From Euglena gracilis (Eukaryota > Euglenida > Euglenophyceae > Euglenales), in contig CP154954.1 of the NCBI GenBank assembly GCA_039621445.1, positions 16,956,589 to 17,020,588 of the forward strand: DNA of 64,000 nt, read 5' to 3'. Position 1 is the first letter of the stretch. Each line of letters opens with the position of its first letter. The notes beneath the pieces were generated by a model. The model made no database searches. It was not told the DNA's origin and saw only the letters and a list, made by a program, of their open reading frames with translations. Below are positions 12,429 through 46,237 of the stretch, piece by piece. Position numbers and translations under genes: made by a program.

Positions 12429-12531
12429 GTAAATCAACAGACACTAACGATTTCAGCAGGGGCGCCGGGCCGCTCGCTTCGCTCGCACGGCCCGGCGCCC
12501 CTGCTGAAATTGTTAGCGTCTGTTGATTTAC
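12429..12531. repeat. 103-bp palindrome, centre in orientation 1
   Basis: Arms from GTAAATCAACAGACACTAAC to its reverse complement at the far end, with a GC-rich core. The central asymmetric part reads CCGCTCGCTTCGCTCGCACG; in the other copy (53,802-53,904) it is the reverse complement. Confidence 0.85.
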
Positions 12532-13049
12532 ATAGAAAGCTCTTTCCAAGACCTTTCAAATGATGCCCACAGAGCTCAACCACACTTCGCAGGGCTCTGA
12601 AAATCGCCAATCGCATGTTCCGCCCTTTTTTTACAAATTCCAAATTCCACTGTTCCCCTGCAATGTTACCCATGGATTGAAAGCTCTTCTCAAGGGCAAC
12701 CGGAAGATGGCCTCGGGTTTCAGCCACACTGTATGGTGTTCTTATTTTCTAAATTCCCCCAAAATCGCCAAAAGGATTTATTGCACAAAAATACTCCAAA
12801 TACAGGTCAATACCCCCCCCAAAAAACTACTCAGATAAGGTTGCCACATCTCAGCAAACCATTTGGACACTTTTTGGCACTTTTCATTTTGGCCGACTAA
12901 GTTCATTACGGTGCACCAGGGCTGGAGGTACAGGTTTGGAAAAACACCCATACGTATAAGTCCACCACGTATACCTATACCTAACCTCCATTATTTTCCC
13001 TCAAAACCCTTTCATTACCAAACATATAAGAGATATAGGAGACATAGCT

Positions 13050-14030
13050 GGCATGTCCTCCTGGCAGCGGTGATGACCCCCAAGTCCCCAGAGTCATCGC
13101 ATGATGGATGGTCAAACCTCAGAGAAGTCTGAGCTGCCCCCCGGAGGATTGTTCCCGGTTGGGTGGGGTGTGGGCTGGGCCGGGGTCGGCATTGGTTTCG
13201 CTTTTAGCGTACACGAAATCGCACAGCACAACAGGTGCGCACTGGTCGGCCACTCTGGAATCCAAAAGAATTTGACCCAAAACCGTGAAAAAAAGGCCAA
13301 AAAATTTTCCGGTGCCTTTGGCGCCGGGTCACTTTTGTGGTTTTTGGCCGACCCTCCCCGGGGGGGGGAGGGGTCCGGGCCAAAAACCCGTCAGTCACTC
13401 TGAAAAAACCAACCCCCCCGGGGGGGGCAGTGACTAAGTGATTATGTGGTCCGGACCCCCCCCCTCCAGCTTGCAGGGAGGGACCCCCTCCCACCTGAAC
13501 AATGGCGCGGTCCTGGTGACTGGTTTTCAGGCCGCACAAAGATTCAGGCCGAAAAATTTTGACCCCAAAAATGACCAAAAGCGCCATTTTGGGCACATTT
13601 TGGGCAAAAAAATGCCAAAAATGCAAAAAAAGACTCGGTGCAAAGCGTCGGAAGGGAAAATTTGACTTTGAGGGGGGGGGACACCCCCCCACCCACACCC
13701 CGTATGCCCTCCTTATATCGAACCCTGACGACCCCCCCCCTTGGCACCTCATTCAAAATCGGCTGATTTTCTGGCCCGGACTTCGGCCAGACCGGAATGA
13801 CGCGTGCCCCCCCCCCGGTAAAAAATGCAGGGATGGGTGAGATGGTCCGCCCAGTTGGCTGGCCAGCCTGCGGCCGGCTGGCCCGGCCTCTGGCCGGGCT
13901 GGACCCAATTTTATTTTACTCGACCCCCAGGGGGGGGGGGGTTGTCCCACCCACAGGTTCATTTAACACTTGTGTGGTGGATTGGTTTTTTTTTATGGGT
14001 GGGTGGGTTAGGACCGCTGGCGTCTTTTTT
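13050..14030. other. Segment present only in the left copy
   Basis: After GACATAGCTGGCA at about 13,049 the left copy diverges from the right copy and rejoins it near 14,030 (AAAAAAGCCATTGAGGGG). The block carries the GGCGCC-hairpin/CAGTCAGTCACT repeat, poly-C/poly-G tracts and a GCTGGCCAGCC-rich repeat. It replaces the first part of the CATAGCTGG element seen at 54,464. No gene recognised. Confidence 0.6.
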
Positions 14031-14285
14031 AAAAAATTTTTTTCAAAAAAGCCATTGAGGGGTATGGGCAAAAAAAATTGCTTCCATTCGCAGCATTTTT
14101 TTGAGCCCCCCCCCCCTGCTTGGTCAAAAATGGAACCAAAATGGAATGGTTTCTACTACAAAAGGGGGGGGCGGACGGCGGTTCCGTCCTTCGGACGGAA
14201 CCGGCGTCCGGAACACCGGGTTTTGGACAGAACCGGCGTCCGCCCCCCCTTGTTTAAAGCGGCGTTTTAGAGACGCCGGGCTCAG

Positions 14286-14959
14286 GACCGAACCGGCGTC
14301 CCCACCCTTCGGCCAAAGGACACTCCCAGGACCAATCTCCGACCACTGATCTGCAATGTCACACCACTTTGCACTTCACCAAATTCCGGCGATCGCGAGG
14401 GTATTTCTGGCTGTGTCAATCGTCCAGGTACAAAGTCACCCCTCAATCGAAAGATCTTTTCATCAGACAACTGGCGATCACCACCAAATTCAGCCACGTC
14501 GCCTGGAGCTCTTATTTTCTGTCACTGGGAAATCCTAATTTCACAACTCTGGTGCCCCCCAGGACCCCTCAGGTGGTCGATTCGAAGAGAAAAAACGTTT
14601 CTGTAGGGTTTATTCAGCATCTTAAACCAAAAGTCACTGAAGATTGCTACAAGTGTCGACTCAGATTCTGGCCGATCCGACGATCGCGAGCGTATCTCGG
14701 GCTGCGTGCAACGTTAGGGTACCAAGTTACCCCTCGGTCGAAAGTTCTTTTCAACAGACGACCAGCGGTGCTCATCAGATCTTTCCACGCCGCATGGTAA
14801 CCCCCCCCCCTCACTTATAACCCGGGGGTTATAGGATCCTGTTTAGTGGTTGGCCCCGAGGGGGGGTTATAAGCGGGGGGGGGTTACAGCCTTGGCGGTT
14901 CTCTTTGCCTTCTCATGGCTTCCGGGGGGGGGGGGGTATAAGTCACGGTTTAGTGCTTG
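14286..14959. repeat. Dispersed repeats up to the assembly gap
   Basis: 14,340-14,800 matches 9,100-9,480 inverted, and its left part matches 55,745-55,900 inverted (TTGGTCCTGGGAGTGTCC there, GGACACTCCCAGGACCAA here). 14,800-14,950 holds the GGGGTTATAAG poly-G repeat, also seen at 35,150-35,480. Confidence 0.6.
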
Positions 14960-14972
14960 NNNNNNNNNNNNN
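14960..14972. other. Assembly gap (13 N)
   Basis: Run of N of arbitrary-looking short length inside poly-G-rich repeat. Order and distance across it are not guaranteed, and it lies just beyond the point where duplication homology ends. Confidence 0.97.
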
Positions 14973-17626
14973 AGAAATCCCATCCCAGCACATTCACTCA
15001 ATGCAAAAAAATCCACCGGAAATGATAGTCGAAAAAAATGGTTATATTTTGGGGGAAATGGGTCGACTTCGGTGGGGGGGGGGGTGATTTCTGGCATCTG
15101 TGGACCATCCCCCATCCGCCCGAAACGTCGAAAAAATGCGTCTTTCGACTTTTCAATTTTGGTGCCGTTCGAGCCCCGGACCGACCCTCGGCGGCCCTTA
15201 GGCCCAAGGGAGGTCCTTGAGGGGCGGTCCTTAACGGTAGGGGAAAATAGCATCCCGTCGCTTCGGGACTGCCGCCCTGACGTAAGCCCCCCCCTCCCCA
15301 AATACAAAGTTTGCCCAAATACAAATACAAAGGTTTTGATATTGCCGCCCAAATACAAAGCCCCCCCCCAGTGTAAAACCCGCCAAGGGTGCCATTCAGG
15401 GTAAAGGCGTAAAAATTTTGGGTGAATATTACAAATTTTCACAATAAATTCTCAAGTTTGGATAGAAATGGTGCATTTTGGTAAAACAAGGAAGTGCACA
15501 ACCCAAATTTTGGCATAGGTGTTATTTGACTTTGGCCGAAGGCCACCAAAGATCATAGAAGACACCCAAAAAAAGTTTGTCCCCCCAAATGTGAAGCCCC
15601 CCCAAATATGCAATGCCGGGGGGGGTTCATGTTTGGGCTTAAGGGCAGGTGGGATGGTCAGACAACACACCCCTGCCGAAATTGCATCGACAAAAATCAC
15701 CGCCAGTCCACTTTGTGCAGAGAAGCCAGCAGGAAGCACATAGTTCATTTCAGAATGTTTAAAATAAAAGCATTCAGCCAAAAGCATGCTGTCTACTCAA
15801 CCACAGGGAAGATCAAGGAGTCATTCAGGCCGAAGGAGATTTTTCACTCCAGGCGAGAGGTCGGGTCAGCCGGCATGGAGCTCAAACTTCAGTACAATCC
15901 ACTCATCCACCCCCCCCCCAAGGGAATGCAGGCTGCTAACGGGAACAATGCATAAACTTGGACATAAAGTTGGGGACCCCCGGACGCCCCCCGCCTTGCC
16001 ATTCCAGTCCCGAAATGAACAGGGGAGGGGAGGTCCGAGCCCCTCCCTCCCCCCTATGTCCAATTGACCCCAACGGGGGTCCAAATGGGTTCCCAGACTG
16101 GGTTCCCGAAATGTGGCACATTTGTGATGGTTGGCCGCTGGAATGCCCGAAATTTGCCGAAAATCAACCAAATTCGCCCAAAATGGTCGACGTTGGGATG
16201 GCTAGAGACTCCACTGAAGGCCCTCTTCTGCTGCTGATACGTTGCCCTTAGCCGCCAGGTGCTCAGAATCGACACAAGTGATTTTCCCATTCCACTTTTG
16301 CTGGCCAAAGTTTCAAACACGAGCTGTGGCGACCTCTTTAACGTGTCAAAACAGGGTGATTCGTTGCACTTCTCGGGGTCCAAACCCTGAGACACTCTAG
16401 CCATGTTTGGGTAATATGTCCGATGATCGCCTCCAGTCGGAGTTTCAAGCACGGCAAACTGAAACAGACGGACGCGTCTCAAGTTCGCACACACAGGCAC
16501 ATGATTTTGGCCAAAATCTTTAAGTGCTGCTTTGGCCGATTAAGGTGGAGGTGATGACTGTGTGGGCCACAAGAATTCATCTCCAACACACCATTTCTCT
16601 CACCGTACCTCTGTGCCCAGGGCAGCCACGGAAACCAAAAGCACACTGAGGTTTTTCACATTGGCTGTTGCAAGAAGTGATGAAAGTCCTAGCCAATCAC
16701 CCTGGAACTAAACCCCCCAAATATAAATCCCCCCCGAAATGGAGCCAGACGGTGGTGCTATTCAGGAAAGAGCAGAAAATTTTGGGGGGGATAGAGCAAT
16801 TTTTTTCAACAGAAATGCTCCATTTTGGATAAAATTGCGTGTTTTTGGGGGAAGTAGGAGGTATACAACGAAAACTTAGCATAAAACTGGTATTTGACTG
16901 CAGTTGAAGGCTGCCAACTCTGTGGAGCCCACCCAGAAGAGCTTGATTTCTCCCCCCAATTTAAAGCCCCAGCCCCCTCCCAATATAAAGCAATGGGCGG
17001 GATTTCAAAACCCTGGGGGGCTAGAAATCCCGCCGACATATAAAGCCAGGGGGACTTCAAATTTGGGTGGGTTGTGTTACTGCCATGTGCTGCCAAAAGC
17101 TGATTTCTTTGCCTTAATTGGCTGAAAGGGAGAACCCCAGCAAAAAAAAAAAAGGAAAGATGCCGCAAAGAAACACAAACATGTGTCAAAAGAAAGCAAG
17201 TGAGGGTAGCAAACTGGGGCAGGAAAGGCGAGGCAGCGCTTATGGAGGGCCAATGAGCGGCTACTCCAGGCTGTGCGATGCAGCGGCAACGGTGTGCCGC
17301 TGCCGTAAGGTTTCCGGCGCGGGGCCCAGTGGCGCGTTCGACACCGTTCCATCCGCCGACTGGGTAGCCGGGGGCGGGGGGACACCGTGGCCAGCCCCCC
17401 CTCCAGCTGGAGCCCTTGGTGTACCCTCCCAAGGCTACAGTCTGGACAAAATGATGGGAAACAAAAACGATGGGAAACAAAAACGATGGGAAACAAAAAC
17501 GATGGGAAACAAAAACGATGGGAAACAAAAATGATGGGAAACCGCCCAAATCTTCCCGTTTTCCCCCATGCCCTCCCTTTCCATGCCCTTTGGGAAGTCA
17601 AATTTCACACACAAAGTCGGGGATAT
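14973..17626. other. Repeat-rich region without a recognised gene
   Basis: Contains several CCCCCCAAATATAAA / CCCAAATACAAA modules (15,290-15,370, 15,590-15,620, 16,711-16,740, 16,955-17,060), also found at 7,850-7,900 and 49,990-50,060. A minus-strand open frame at 16,054-16,500 is not similar to any family I recognise. Confidence 0.45.
17451..17545. repeat. 16-bp tandem repeat
   Basis: About six units of GATGGGAAACAAAAAC. Because 16 is not a multiple of three, the frames rotate and stay open on both strands, creating false long translations. Confidence 0.92.
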
Positions 17627-20600
17627 CTTAGACGGCCGGGAATGCACTTTTCTTGTTGAGTCACAAAATTTAGGCAGTTTTAGTGAAAATGCGCATCCGC
17701 GCATTTTGGACGCGGAGTGCGGAGGTGCGCATTTTGCATGGTTTGATGCCTCTTCCCGACTGGGGGTAAACACCATAAAAATGAGCTGTTTGGATTCAAC
17801 ACGACCACAGGGACCACCCCCTGTTTACTGGTTCAACTACGTATCATGCTGTTTACAGCTGTTTCACGACGACTGTGGTACAATGCGTGGATGGACATAC
17901 ACTCAGCACATTCCACACAGCATGCGGAACACGGGCGACACAGGGAAAACAAAAAATGGGTGAAAAAACCAAGAAGTTACTACAGGATCCGACGGGAAAC
18001 CTGGAAAACCAGGAAGAACCCCACCTCGACGACAGCCTACGTTCAAAGGAAAAGAGGGGAGGGAGGGACGACAGAGTAGGGACCGGGCAAGAGAATGCCA
18101 CGAAATTGCCGGGAGAAGTCGAAGAATCGAGGCTCGGAATGGAAAGGTCAACGAACTGGAGAAACCAATCACCAGGCGCCCTACAGACGCACTGGGCCCT
18201 GAGAGGGGCCGGCACGTCTTGTGCCCGGGCCAGAAAGAGGGCGGGATCGGATGTGGGGCAAGAGCTTACAGACCCGGGACGGGGCCAAAGGGGGGAGAGA
18301 AACAGATGCGCCCTTGCTCAAAGCCAAAACCAAACAACTGGCGACTCAGGTACAAAAAAACCTCAACCAAGCGGAGACAAGACACAAAACCGTGTTAAGC
18401 AAGATATACAGGCAGGAAACGGCTCATCAGCAAAATGACTAAGTAAACCAGAGAGAACGCGAGACGCACATTCAACCGCCTGCACCCGGACTTTTGGTGA
18501 GAGCCGCGGGAGGCACACCATCGGGACCACGACACCCGCATGGACGGACCTGGCAGGCACGAAACGAATGGCTAACCTGGGAAAAACATAAGTAGTGGGG
18601 GGTTGGGCAGATAGCACGGTGTGGAAGGAGACAGAGCCCCAATACCCTGTAACCATGTCCTTTGCCTTGTTTTCTTACACCCGATGCAACCGAATGTGCT
18701 TATGGCTTCTGGGGCAGGGCCTGGTGAACCTGGGATGAGCATGGGAAGGAACACCTTGCAGCCACAGAGACACAGCCCTCCCAAGGTCAAAACAATGGGG
18801 GTGTCACTGAGTATCAGGGACGAAGAATGCGCACCTGCGCATTTTTTGGAAACCCAAAAGAATGTGCAGGTGCACATTTTTTGGAATGGACACAGGCTGC
18901 GGGAAGTGGGAATGCGCACACGCGCATTGATGTTGAAGGATGCACTGGGTATGGCCTGCTGTTTGCCTGCCTTGAATCCGAGCTGTGCACCGCCGTGATG
19001 TGGTTTCGGGCAGGCTGGACATGGGTGTGTGAGGGGGAGATGAACCAACAGAATCACCCTGGGCAACCATGTCGCTGTACCAGACCACACCCTGAAACAC
19101 CACACCTGCAGCGGCGTGGAAAACCCTGGGCTCGGCGACAGCAGGTGTCAAGGCACGAATTCATGTCCTTCAGTGACAGGGGAACTAACCCCCTGCAGCG
19201 CAAGTCACCGAACAAATCAGAATGCACACTTGCGCATTCCACTTCACCCACTGCAGTCCAGTGCCCAGCCGAGTCACACTGCTCTAATGAACGTGTGGAG
19301 CAAGTCACAACGCACATGCAACCGTCCCCCACCTGGGGGAGGTGATAGGGAGGCTGCTGCCAGCGTTGTCCGACCCCACGCCCCAGAGCGTGCATGGCAG
19401 CACACAGCCAATTGGCTCCCTGAACAACCTTATGTTGGGCTGCAGTGCACGGTGCCAGGAGCACTGTGCCCCACAATTAGGGTCAACGCAGGGGGTTGTG
19501 TCTGGTTCCACACACGGTGCTCACGGGGTTGGCACTTCGAGAGCGAAACACGCCTGTCACCACCTTCGGCATCATTCCCAAAGACGGTCTGTAAACACAG
19601 AATTAATTCACAATTCAAATGGACTCAAAGAAGCGAACAACACTGGTCAGTCCTTGCCCCAAACTGTCTCCAGGCCCTTGAGATCGTGAGACAGGCACAA
19701 GCACATCACAACAAAAACTTACTGATAAACCCAGGAATTTTTTCCGTTCTGCTTTTTCTGTGTATTCCACCGTGTCGCACCAAAGGAAAACGGACGAGAA
19801 AGAAACTTCAGTGCCCGAGGAAATTCCTCGGTGACGGGCACCCTAATTCCCAAATGCGGTCAGCAGTCCTTCATGGCATGAGTGAAAAGCCGGTGAATGC
19901 GCACATGCGCAAAAAATCGCCCTGTGCCTTTCTTTAAATCACAGCCACACCGTCGAATATTTGCACTCCCAGGTGGGTATGCTACCACCCACGCCAACTC
20001 CCCCCGCCTGGCCTGGATTTGAAACCACACAGCTGAAGTGTAGACCTCCCTGTGAGGATGGAATGGTGTACGAGGACGAGGCAGCCCTGGTGCGAAACAC
20101 AGCAGAGGAGGACCACCACCTGTGGCCTTGCTGGCAACAAACGTCACCCCCCACACAGAACCCTTATTTATCATGTACTCAGAGTCAACGCTCCAGCACT
20201 GCAAACTGCACAACCCCTGGCCGCTGTGAAGACCAAGGAAAGCACATGTGAACACACTTTCTCCACACACCCCATTCGCAATGGCTGCAGTCAAACATGG
20301 CACATCGGGGTGAATGCGCACATGCGCATTCCCTTCGTGTGTCTCCCTTAAAGCACCCTGGTAGGAGGTTGCTGTACAAGGCCATGCCAAACAACTCAGC
20401 ACACAAGGTGGAGGCACAGCCCAGGAGACATACACCCTACTCTGGCGGCATCCTCCTGTGCGATGAGAGGCCTCTGAAATCGCTGACAAAAAGGCCAGCA
20501 GTGCACCATGGGGGTAGCCCTGCCTCAATGCTGTGCTGGCACTGGGTTCAGGAGCACAGCTCCCCACAACACAGAGAATGCGCACCTGCGCACTCCCCCT

Positions 20601-21687
20601 CACGGAATGTGCAGATGCGCACTCTTGTGGATGCCCAGCGCTGCTCCCCTCCTGCTCTCCTGCAGATAGAATCATAGCCAGCCAGCGAAGGAATGGCCTC
20701 AAGAGTGCGCACGTGCGCATTCTTGAGCCTCATGCAACCTCGGAGAGGAGCCATTTTACATCGTTTGTGAGGGCTGTTCTGGAGGGTGTTGTCTGTGGCA
20801 AAAAGGGTTGAAGTGGGGCTCCGCTCCGTAGCTTTAAAAACCAGTGACACACATGAGAGGAGTGCAAGCCAGCCCCCCCCCCTTCCATACCCAGCACCCC
20901 ATCACAAACGTCAGACCTAAACACAGGTGGTCGCACATGGTGATGTGCCGTGGTGCCTATGAGAAGACACATGCGGAGCAGACTGCTTGCGCCGCTGGAG
21001 GGATGCTGTGCCTGCAAGTGTCAAGGAGAGGTGCAGTGCACTGCGTGGGATGGCAAACAGCAGGCAGCCTGAGGAGGGTAACGAGCCCTCCCCTACAGAC
21101 ATCTGGTCTTGATTTTAACACACACACCCCACCACTCTCTGAATGCAGACTACACGCACACACCAAACATTCGCCAGCGCCCTCTCGTGCCCTGCTCCCA
21201 ATACAGGGCACAGAACCTCCTCTCCACTAAACCGCAGAGACCACGGTACCCCCTTCCCACAACCACCCCCGGGAGCCACAATGACCGTCCAAAACTTCAG
21301 GAAAAGGCCAGGATGGGGAGGGGGGTGAATGCGCACCTGCGCATTCACTCGGCACCACAAAACAGGGGGGACAGCGACAGGTACAACGCCTTCACCTGAC
21401 GAGGGTTCGTCCTCGTAAAACAGTGTTTTGTGTCGCACCTACTTCGGCAGAAAGGGGTTTTCCCTCGGTCCGCGGAGGTGCTAAACCGTCATTTTCAAAA
21501 CGAAAAAAATCGGTTTGCCCAGACAAAAACCCGGGGGTCGAAAGCAGTGGTACCCATTTTGGTACCAGGGGTTTCACCTGACGGGTCGGCCGCCCCGTCA
21601 AGTGATGGCGACACACTTGGTCACAAAAGAATGCGCAGGTGCGCAAAAAACCACCAAAAATGAAAAGTGCATTCCCGGCCGTCTAAG
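17627..21687. mobile_element. 4.06-kb DNA element with 26-bp perfect TIRs and internal palindrome array
   Basis: Left TIR starts CTTAGACGGCCGGGAATGCA (17,627-17,652) and the right end is its exact reverse complement (21,662-21,687). GATAT flanks both ends, fitting a 5-bp target duplication. The interior is of balanced composition with few homopolymers, unlike its surroundings, and has long open frames on both strands (19,116-19,937 plus, 19,860-20,720 minus), none similar to a known transposase. About twelve sites of GAATGCGCANNTGCGCATTC or close variants are scattered inside. The class is undetermined. Confidence 0.8.
17687..21648. repeat. Array of GAATGCGCA-NN-TGCGCATTC palindromes
   Basis: Sites at about 17,687, 18,825, 18,860, 18,910, 19,220, 19,895, 20,312, 20,577, 20,605, 20,703, 21,327 and 21,629, all inside the 17,627-21,687 element. 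The core GCGCANNTGCGC is nearly invariant, the flanks A/T-variable. A lone relative is at 32,007-32,026. Confidence 0.85.
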
Positions 21688-22165
21688 GATATGACATATG
21701 GTTAATTTTGGGGTGTGCATCGTAATAAAAAAAAACTGACACCCAGAGGACCATTTTGACCATTTTGCAATTCTGAGTTTTCCTGAATCACAAGCTGGAA
21801 AAATTACCATCATTTTCCATGAAAGCTGAAATTTCTCATCGCTCATTTTTCCAAAATAAAATTTTCCTGCCATTTTTTCCGTCACCTTTTCCCGTCATTT
21901 TTGTCCGGACTGTAAGCAGCAGGAAACCTCTGATCGATTTTTTGGTCCGAAACACGCCTTCATTCCGTACACTCCTACCTGCACTCCGGCAGGACGTTTT
22001 CAATTCCCGTTGATTCCTTGCCCCAGTCCGTCCTGAAACGGCGTCGGCCATTCTAACCTGTTTCCTAAGCTTTGACATCGGAGGGCTTCAAATTGCCACA
22101 AATGGGGATGAGCAGGGTGAGGCATTTGTTCGAACGGGGGGGGGATGTTCTGGTTCATGGCCAAG

Positions 22166-22271
22166 CACCTATAGTTGACCCCCAGATTTTCGCCATTTTC
22201 GGCCATTTTCGGCCATTTTCGGCCATTTTCGGCCATTTTCGGCCATTTTCGGCCATTTTTTCCTATAGGTG
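22166..22271. mobile_element. CACCTATAG mini-element with GGCCATTTTC array
   Basis: Begins CACCTATAG, ends CTATAGGTG, and encloses about seven units of GGCCATTTTC. A second copy with the same ends is at 24,257-24,334. Confidence 0.55.
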
Positions 22272-22949
22272 GGGGGTAAAGCTGCCTTAAAATTCTTTCA
22301 TACTAACAATACATTTTGATCATTCAATCAACATGAAAGCAGTCGTGACAAGCTAACGTATCCAAGGAGGTCCGTTTGGAATGGGTGCTCAGGGATTAAA
22401 GAGTTTTTTGTTGCAATATGCAAATGCAAGGTTTTGGGAATAAGCTTCTTTTTTCCTGCCAGAGAGGCTCTTGTCCACTTTGGTCTTTTTTTGCTGGGGG
22501 TTTTTGGGACGCTTCATGAGAATGGTTGGCACATGACATATTAACCACAATGGTGGATGGCAACACCAAAACTGGTGCTTTTCTCTTCAAGCCTCTTGGC
22601 GTGGATGCTTTTCACAAACAACTTCCCCTCACCTATTCCAACTTGATACACCAAGCAACGTTGTTTGTTGGTGGCACTGTTGTATCCCATCCACTTGTGC
22701 GCAACAAACCTAATGCAGGAATCACACCTTTAACAGAGAAAAAAACGCTTCACATACTTTGCCTAGTTGCACCTTGTCACCACAATTTTCTGAAATGTCA
22801 TCAAAACCATCGGCTTTGGCCCAAATAACCCATTTGGAGGTGGTTCGTTGAGCAGCATGTGCAAGCAAAGAAAAGCAAACAAAAGCAAGAACATGTGATT
22901 GGTCCATAATGTTGAAATATTGACATCAAATATGCTCACCCAATGTCCG

Positions 22950-23358
22950 CATCTTGTTCAACATCGCATCTCGCCCAGCATCCACATCTTGTCCAATGTC
23001 TACATCCGTTGCATCAGCAAACACTGCACCTTGTCTAGTGTGTGCATCTTATCCAATACCTGCATCTTGTCAAGATCTTAATCTTGTCCAGTATCTGCAT
23101 CCACTGCATCTTCTCCAGCATCTGCATCTTGTCCAGCATCTGCATCTTGAACAGCATCTGCACCTTCTCCAGTGTCGACATCTTGTCCAGCGTCTGCACC
23201 TTGAACAACGTCTGCATCTTGTCCAATATCCGCATCTTGTCCAACATCTGCATGTTGTACAGCATCTGCATCTTGTCCAGTGTTTACATCTTGTTCAGTC
23301 TGCACCTTGTTCAGCATCTGCATCCATTGCATCTTGTCCAGCATCTGTAACCACTGCA
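22950..23358. repeat. 18-bp minisatellite
   Basis: Degenerate tandem units of CATCTTGTCCAGCATCTG. Six codons long, so all frames stay open on both strands; no protein inferred. Confidence 0.9.
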
Positions 23359-24196
23359 TCCACAGGCTCCCAACCTAGCAAAATGACCACAGAAACCCCC
23401 CAAAAATGACCACAAAAAAACCTAAAATTGACCGCAAAAGGCCCCAAAAGCAATCAAAATGACCTAAAATTGCTTCAAATAACCTAAACTTGCCCAAAAA
23501 CACCAACAATGTCCACAAAATTGTGAAAAATAACCCAAAATCACCAAAATGGCGCAAAATGCCATTAGCAAAATAAAAAAAAAAAAAAATTGTGGCTACA
23601 TACTTTGACCCAAATTGGACCCCCAAATTCAGCCATTGCCAAATCAGTGGCAAACATCGACTTGTACAAAAATTAGGGGTGCTGGGAAGCAGGGGTGACC
23701 CAATGACATTATTTCACTCCGGATACATGTGAAAGGAGTCTGACCCTTAGCTTGTTTTATCGCACAGGGGGAAGTTGATGTCGTGAGCCAAATTGATCCA
23801 CAAATATATGCACAACACATGCGCCCCCCCCGAATGGCGTATAGCCGTCCGTGGGAGTCCTCGGACAGGTTGTGCTCATATTGACCCAAATTAGCCCAAT
23901 ATTTGCCAAATCAGTGCAAAATATCCCAAAAATTAGCAAAAATTGATCCAAAATGGCCAACATGGGAGTAATATTGGAAATGCCATCAAAATATCAGCTT
24001 TGGCCCAAATAACCCTTTCGGACTTTCGAAGGTGGTTCTTTGAGCAGCGTGTGTTGCAGGGCCAGGCATAATAACAAAAGAAGACAGGCTGCACAGAGAG
24101 AAGAATCAGTCGCACTGAAAATTGCCTCCCCAGGGAAAAAGAAACTGTTAGGCAAAAAAAAACTCGAAAAAAATTTTGCAAATTTTTTTCTCATTT

Positions 24197-24334
24197 TAGG
24201 CCATTTTCGGCCATTTTCGGCCATTTTCGGCCATTTTCGGCCATTTTCGGGACCCCCACCTATAGAGCCCAAAATTTCATTTTCGACCATTTTCGGCCAT
24301 TTTCGGCCATTTTCGGCCATTTTTACTATAGGTG
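24197..24334. mobile_element. GGCCATTTTC array and second CACCTATAG mini-element
   Basis: An array of GGCCATTTTC units at 24,197-24,250 is followed by an element CACCTATAG...CTATAGGTG at 24,257-24,334 with a further array inside. AAGCACCTATAG at 22,163 and CTATAGGTGCTT at 24,326 are outer inverted matches. Confidence 0.55.
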
Positions 24335-24599
24335 CTTGTTCATGGCTGGTTCAGGGCTGGGTTCAGGCCGTCAGACGGCCAAGATTTTGTCCCTGTCGTA
24401 GCCCAACTCCATTTCTGACAGGAACAAACAAGGGAATTGGGGTTCAGGGACAAAACCAGGGTTGGCCAGAGTAGGACCCACGCCACCACATTTCACCACT
24501 GGGCCGACCGGGGGGCAAAGGTGAAACGGTGCCATTGGTACGTAAAAAAAAATATGTGTGCATTTCAATGCTGGGGCACCAAGGTGGAAAGCCCCCCAT

Positions 24600-45609
<21,010 letters not shown>

Positions 45610-46237
45610 CGGCAGAGCGGTGCGGCAAGAGTTACCCCCCAAACAGGAGCGTGCAGGGAAAAAACCCGGGGAGTCCAGCCAGCCGGCTGGGAAAAGGTGC
45701 TGCCTGGAAGGGGAAAAAGTGAAAGCTAGCTGGACCTCTCCCCCACGGGTCGGCTCCCCTCTGGCTTAAGAAAACCCCTGCCCCCAAAACCCAAGACTTT
45801 TGGCAGGCGAGGTGGGACGTTCGCAACACGAGCTCGCATCACAAGGTCCTTGTGTTTGCAAAAGTCATGCAAAAGTCGTGCATAAGTCTTTGCAAATTTT
45901 TTTCTGCACACTGGTTATGCAAAGTTGAACGTCCCCATTTTTACGTTTCTTTGGAAGTCATTTCCGCTGGAAGACGTGGAAGACGCAAACGGAGATGCCT
46001 GCAGCTTGGGGCTTCGGTGTAATTTCCTTCCGAAAACAAGGAAGCAAGACCCAGGAGGAGGAGGAAACATTTTGCCAAATCATATCCAACAGAAACTTAG
46101 AATATCCAGAATGAATTTCAAATTATCAAGAATAAACCTGAAAAAGTTTTTTTTTTTGCAGCCTGCCCCAGCCCCCCCACCGACCCCACAACCTCTGACC
46201 GGGGGGGGGGGGGTGTTCACGCACCCCCTGACCTGCA

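Larger units (their letters stand above)
21688..24599. other. Region downstream of CLPTM1, repeats and low-complexity DNA
   Basis: No gene recognised. An open plus-strand frame at 22,526-22,828 (100 codons) has no recognisable similarity. Holds the CACCTATAG mini-elements, the 18-bp minisatellite and AAAATGACC-rich sequence (23,385-23,560). Confidence 0.5.

Noticed and set aside
12429-12531. Parvovirus-like flip-flop terminal hairpin
   Set aside because: Only the flipping centre is suggestive; no viral genes are near and the arms do not match such termini.
17875-18438. 187-codon charged frame at the left side of the 4-kb element
   Set aside because: Low-complexity, no domain, overlaps other frames of similar length; insufficient support.
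19116-20720. Overlapping 273-codon plus and 286-codon minus frames inside the 4-kb element
   Set aside because: They overlap each other's antisense region, show no domain or codon pattern I recognise, and the palindromes simply read through as NAH-x-RI; not called as genes.
22954-23409. CRISPR-like array
   Set aside because: Units are adjacent 18-bp tandem repeats without spacers, in eukaryotic DNA.
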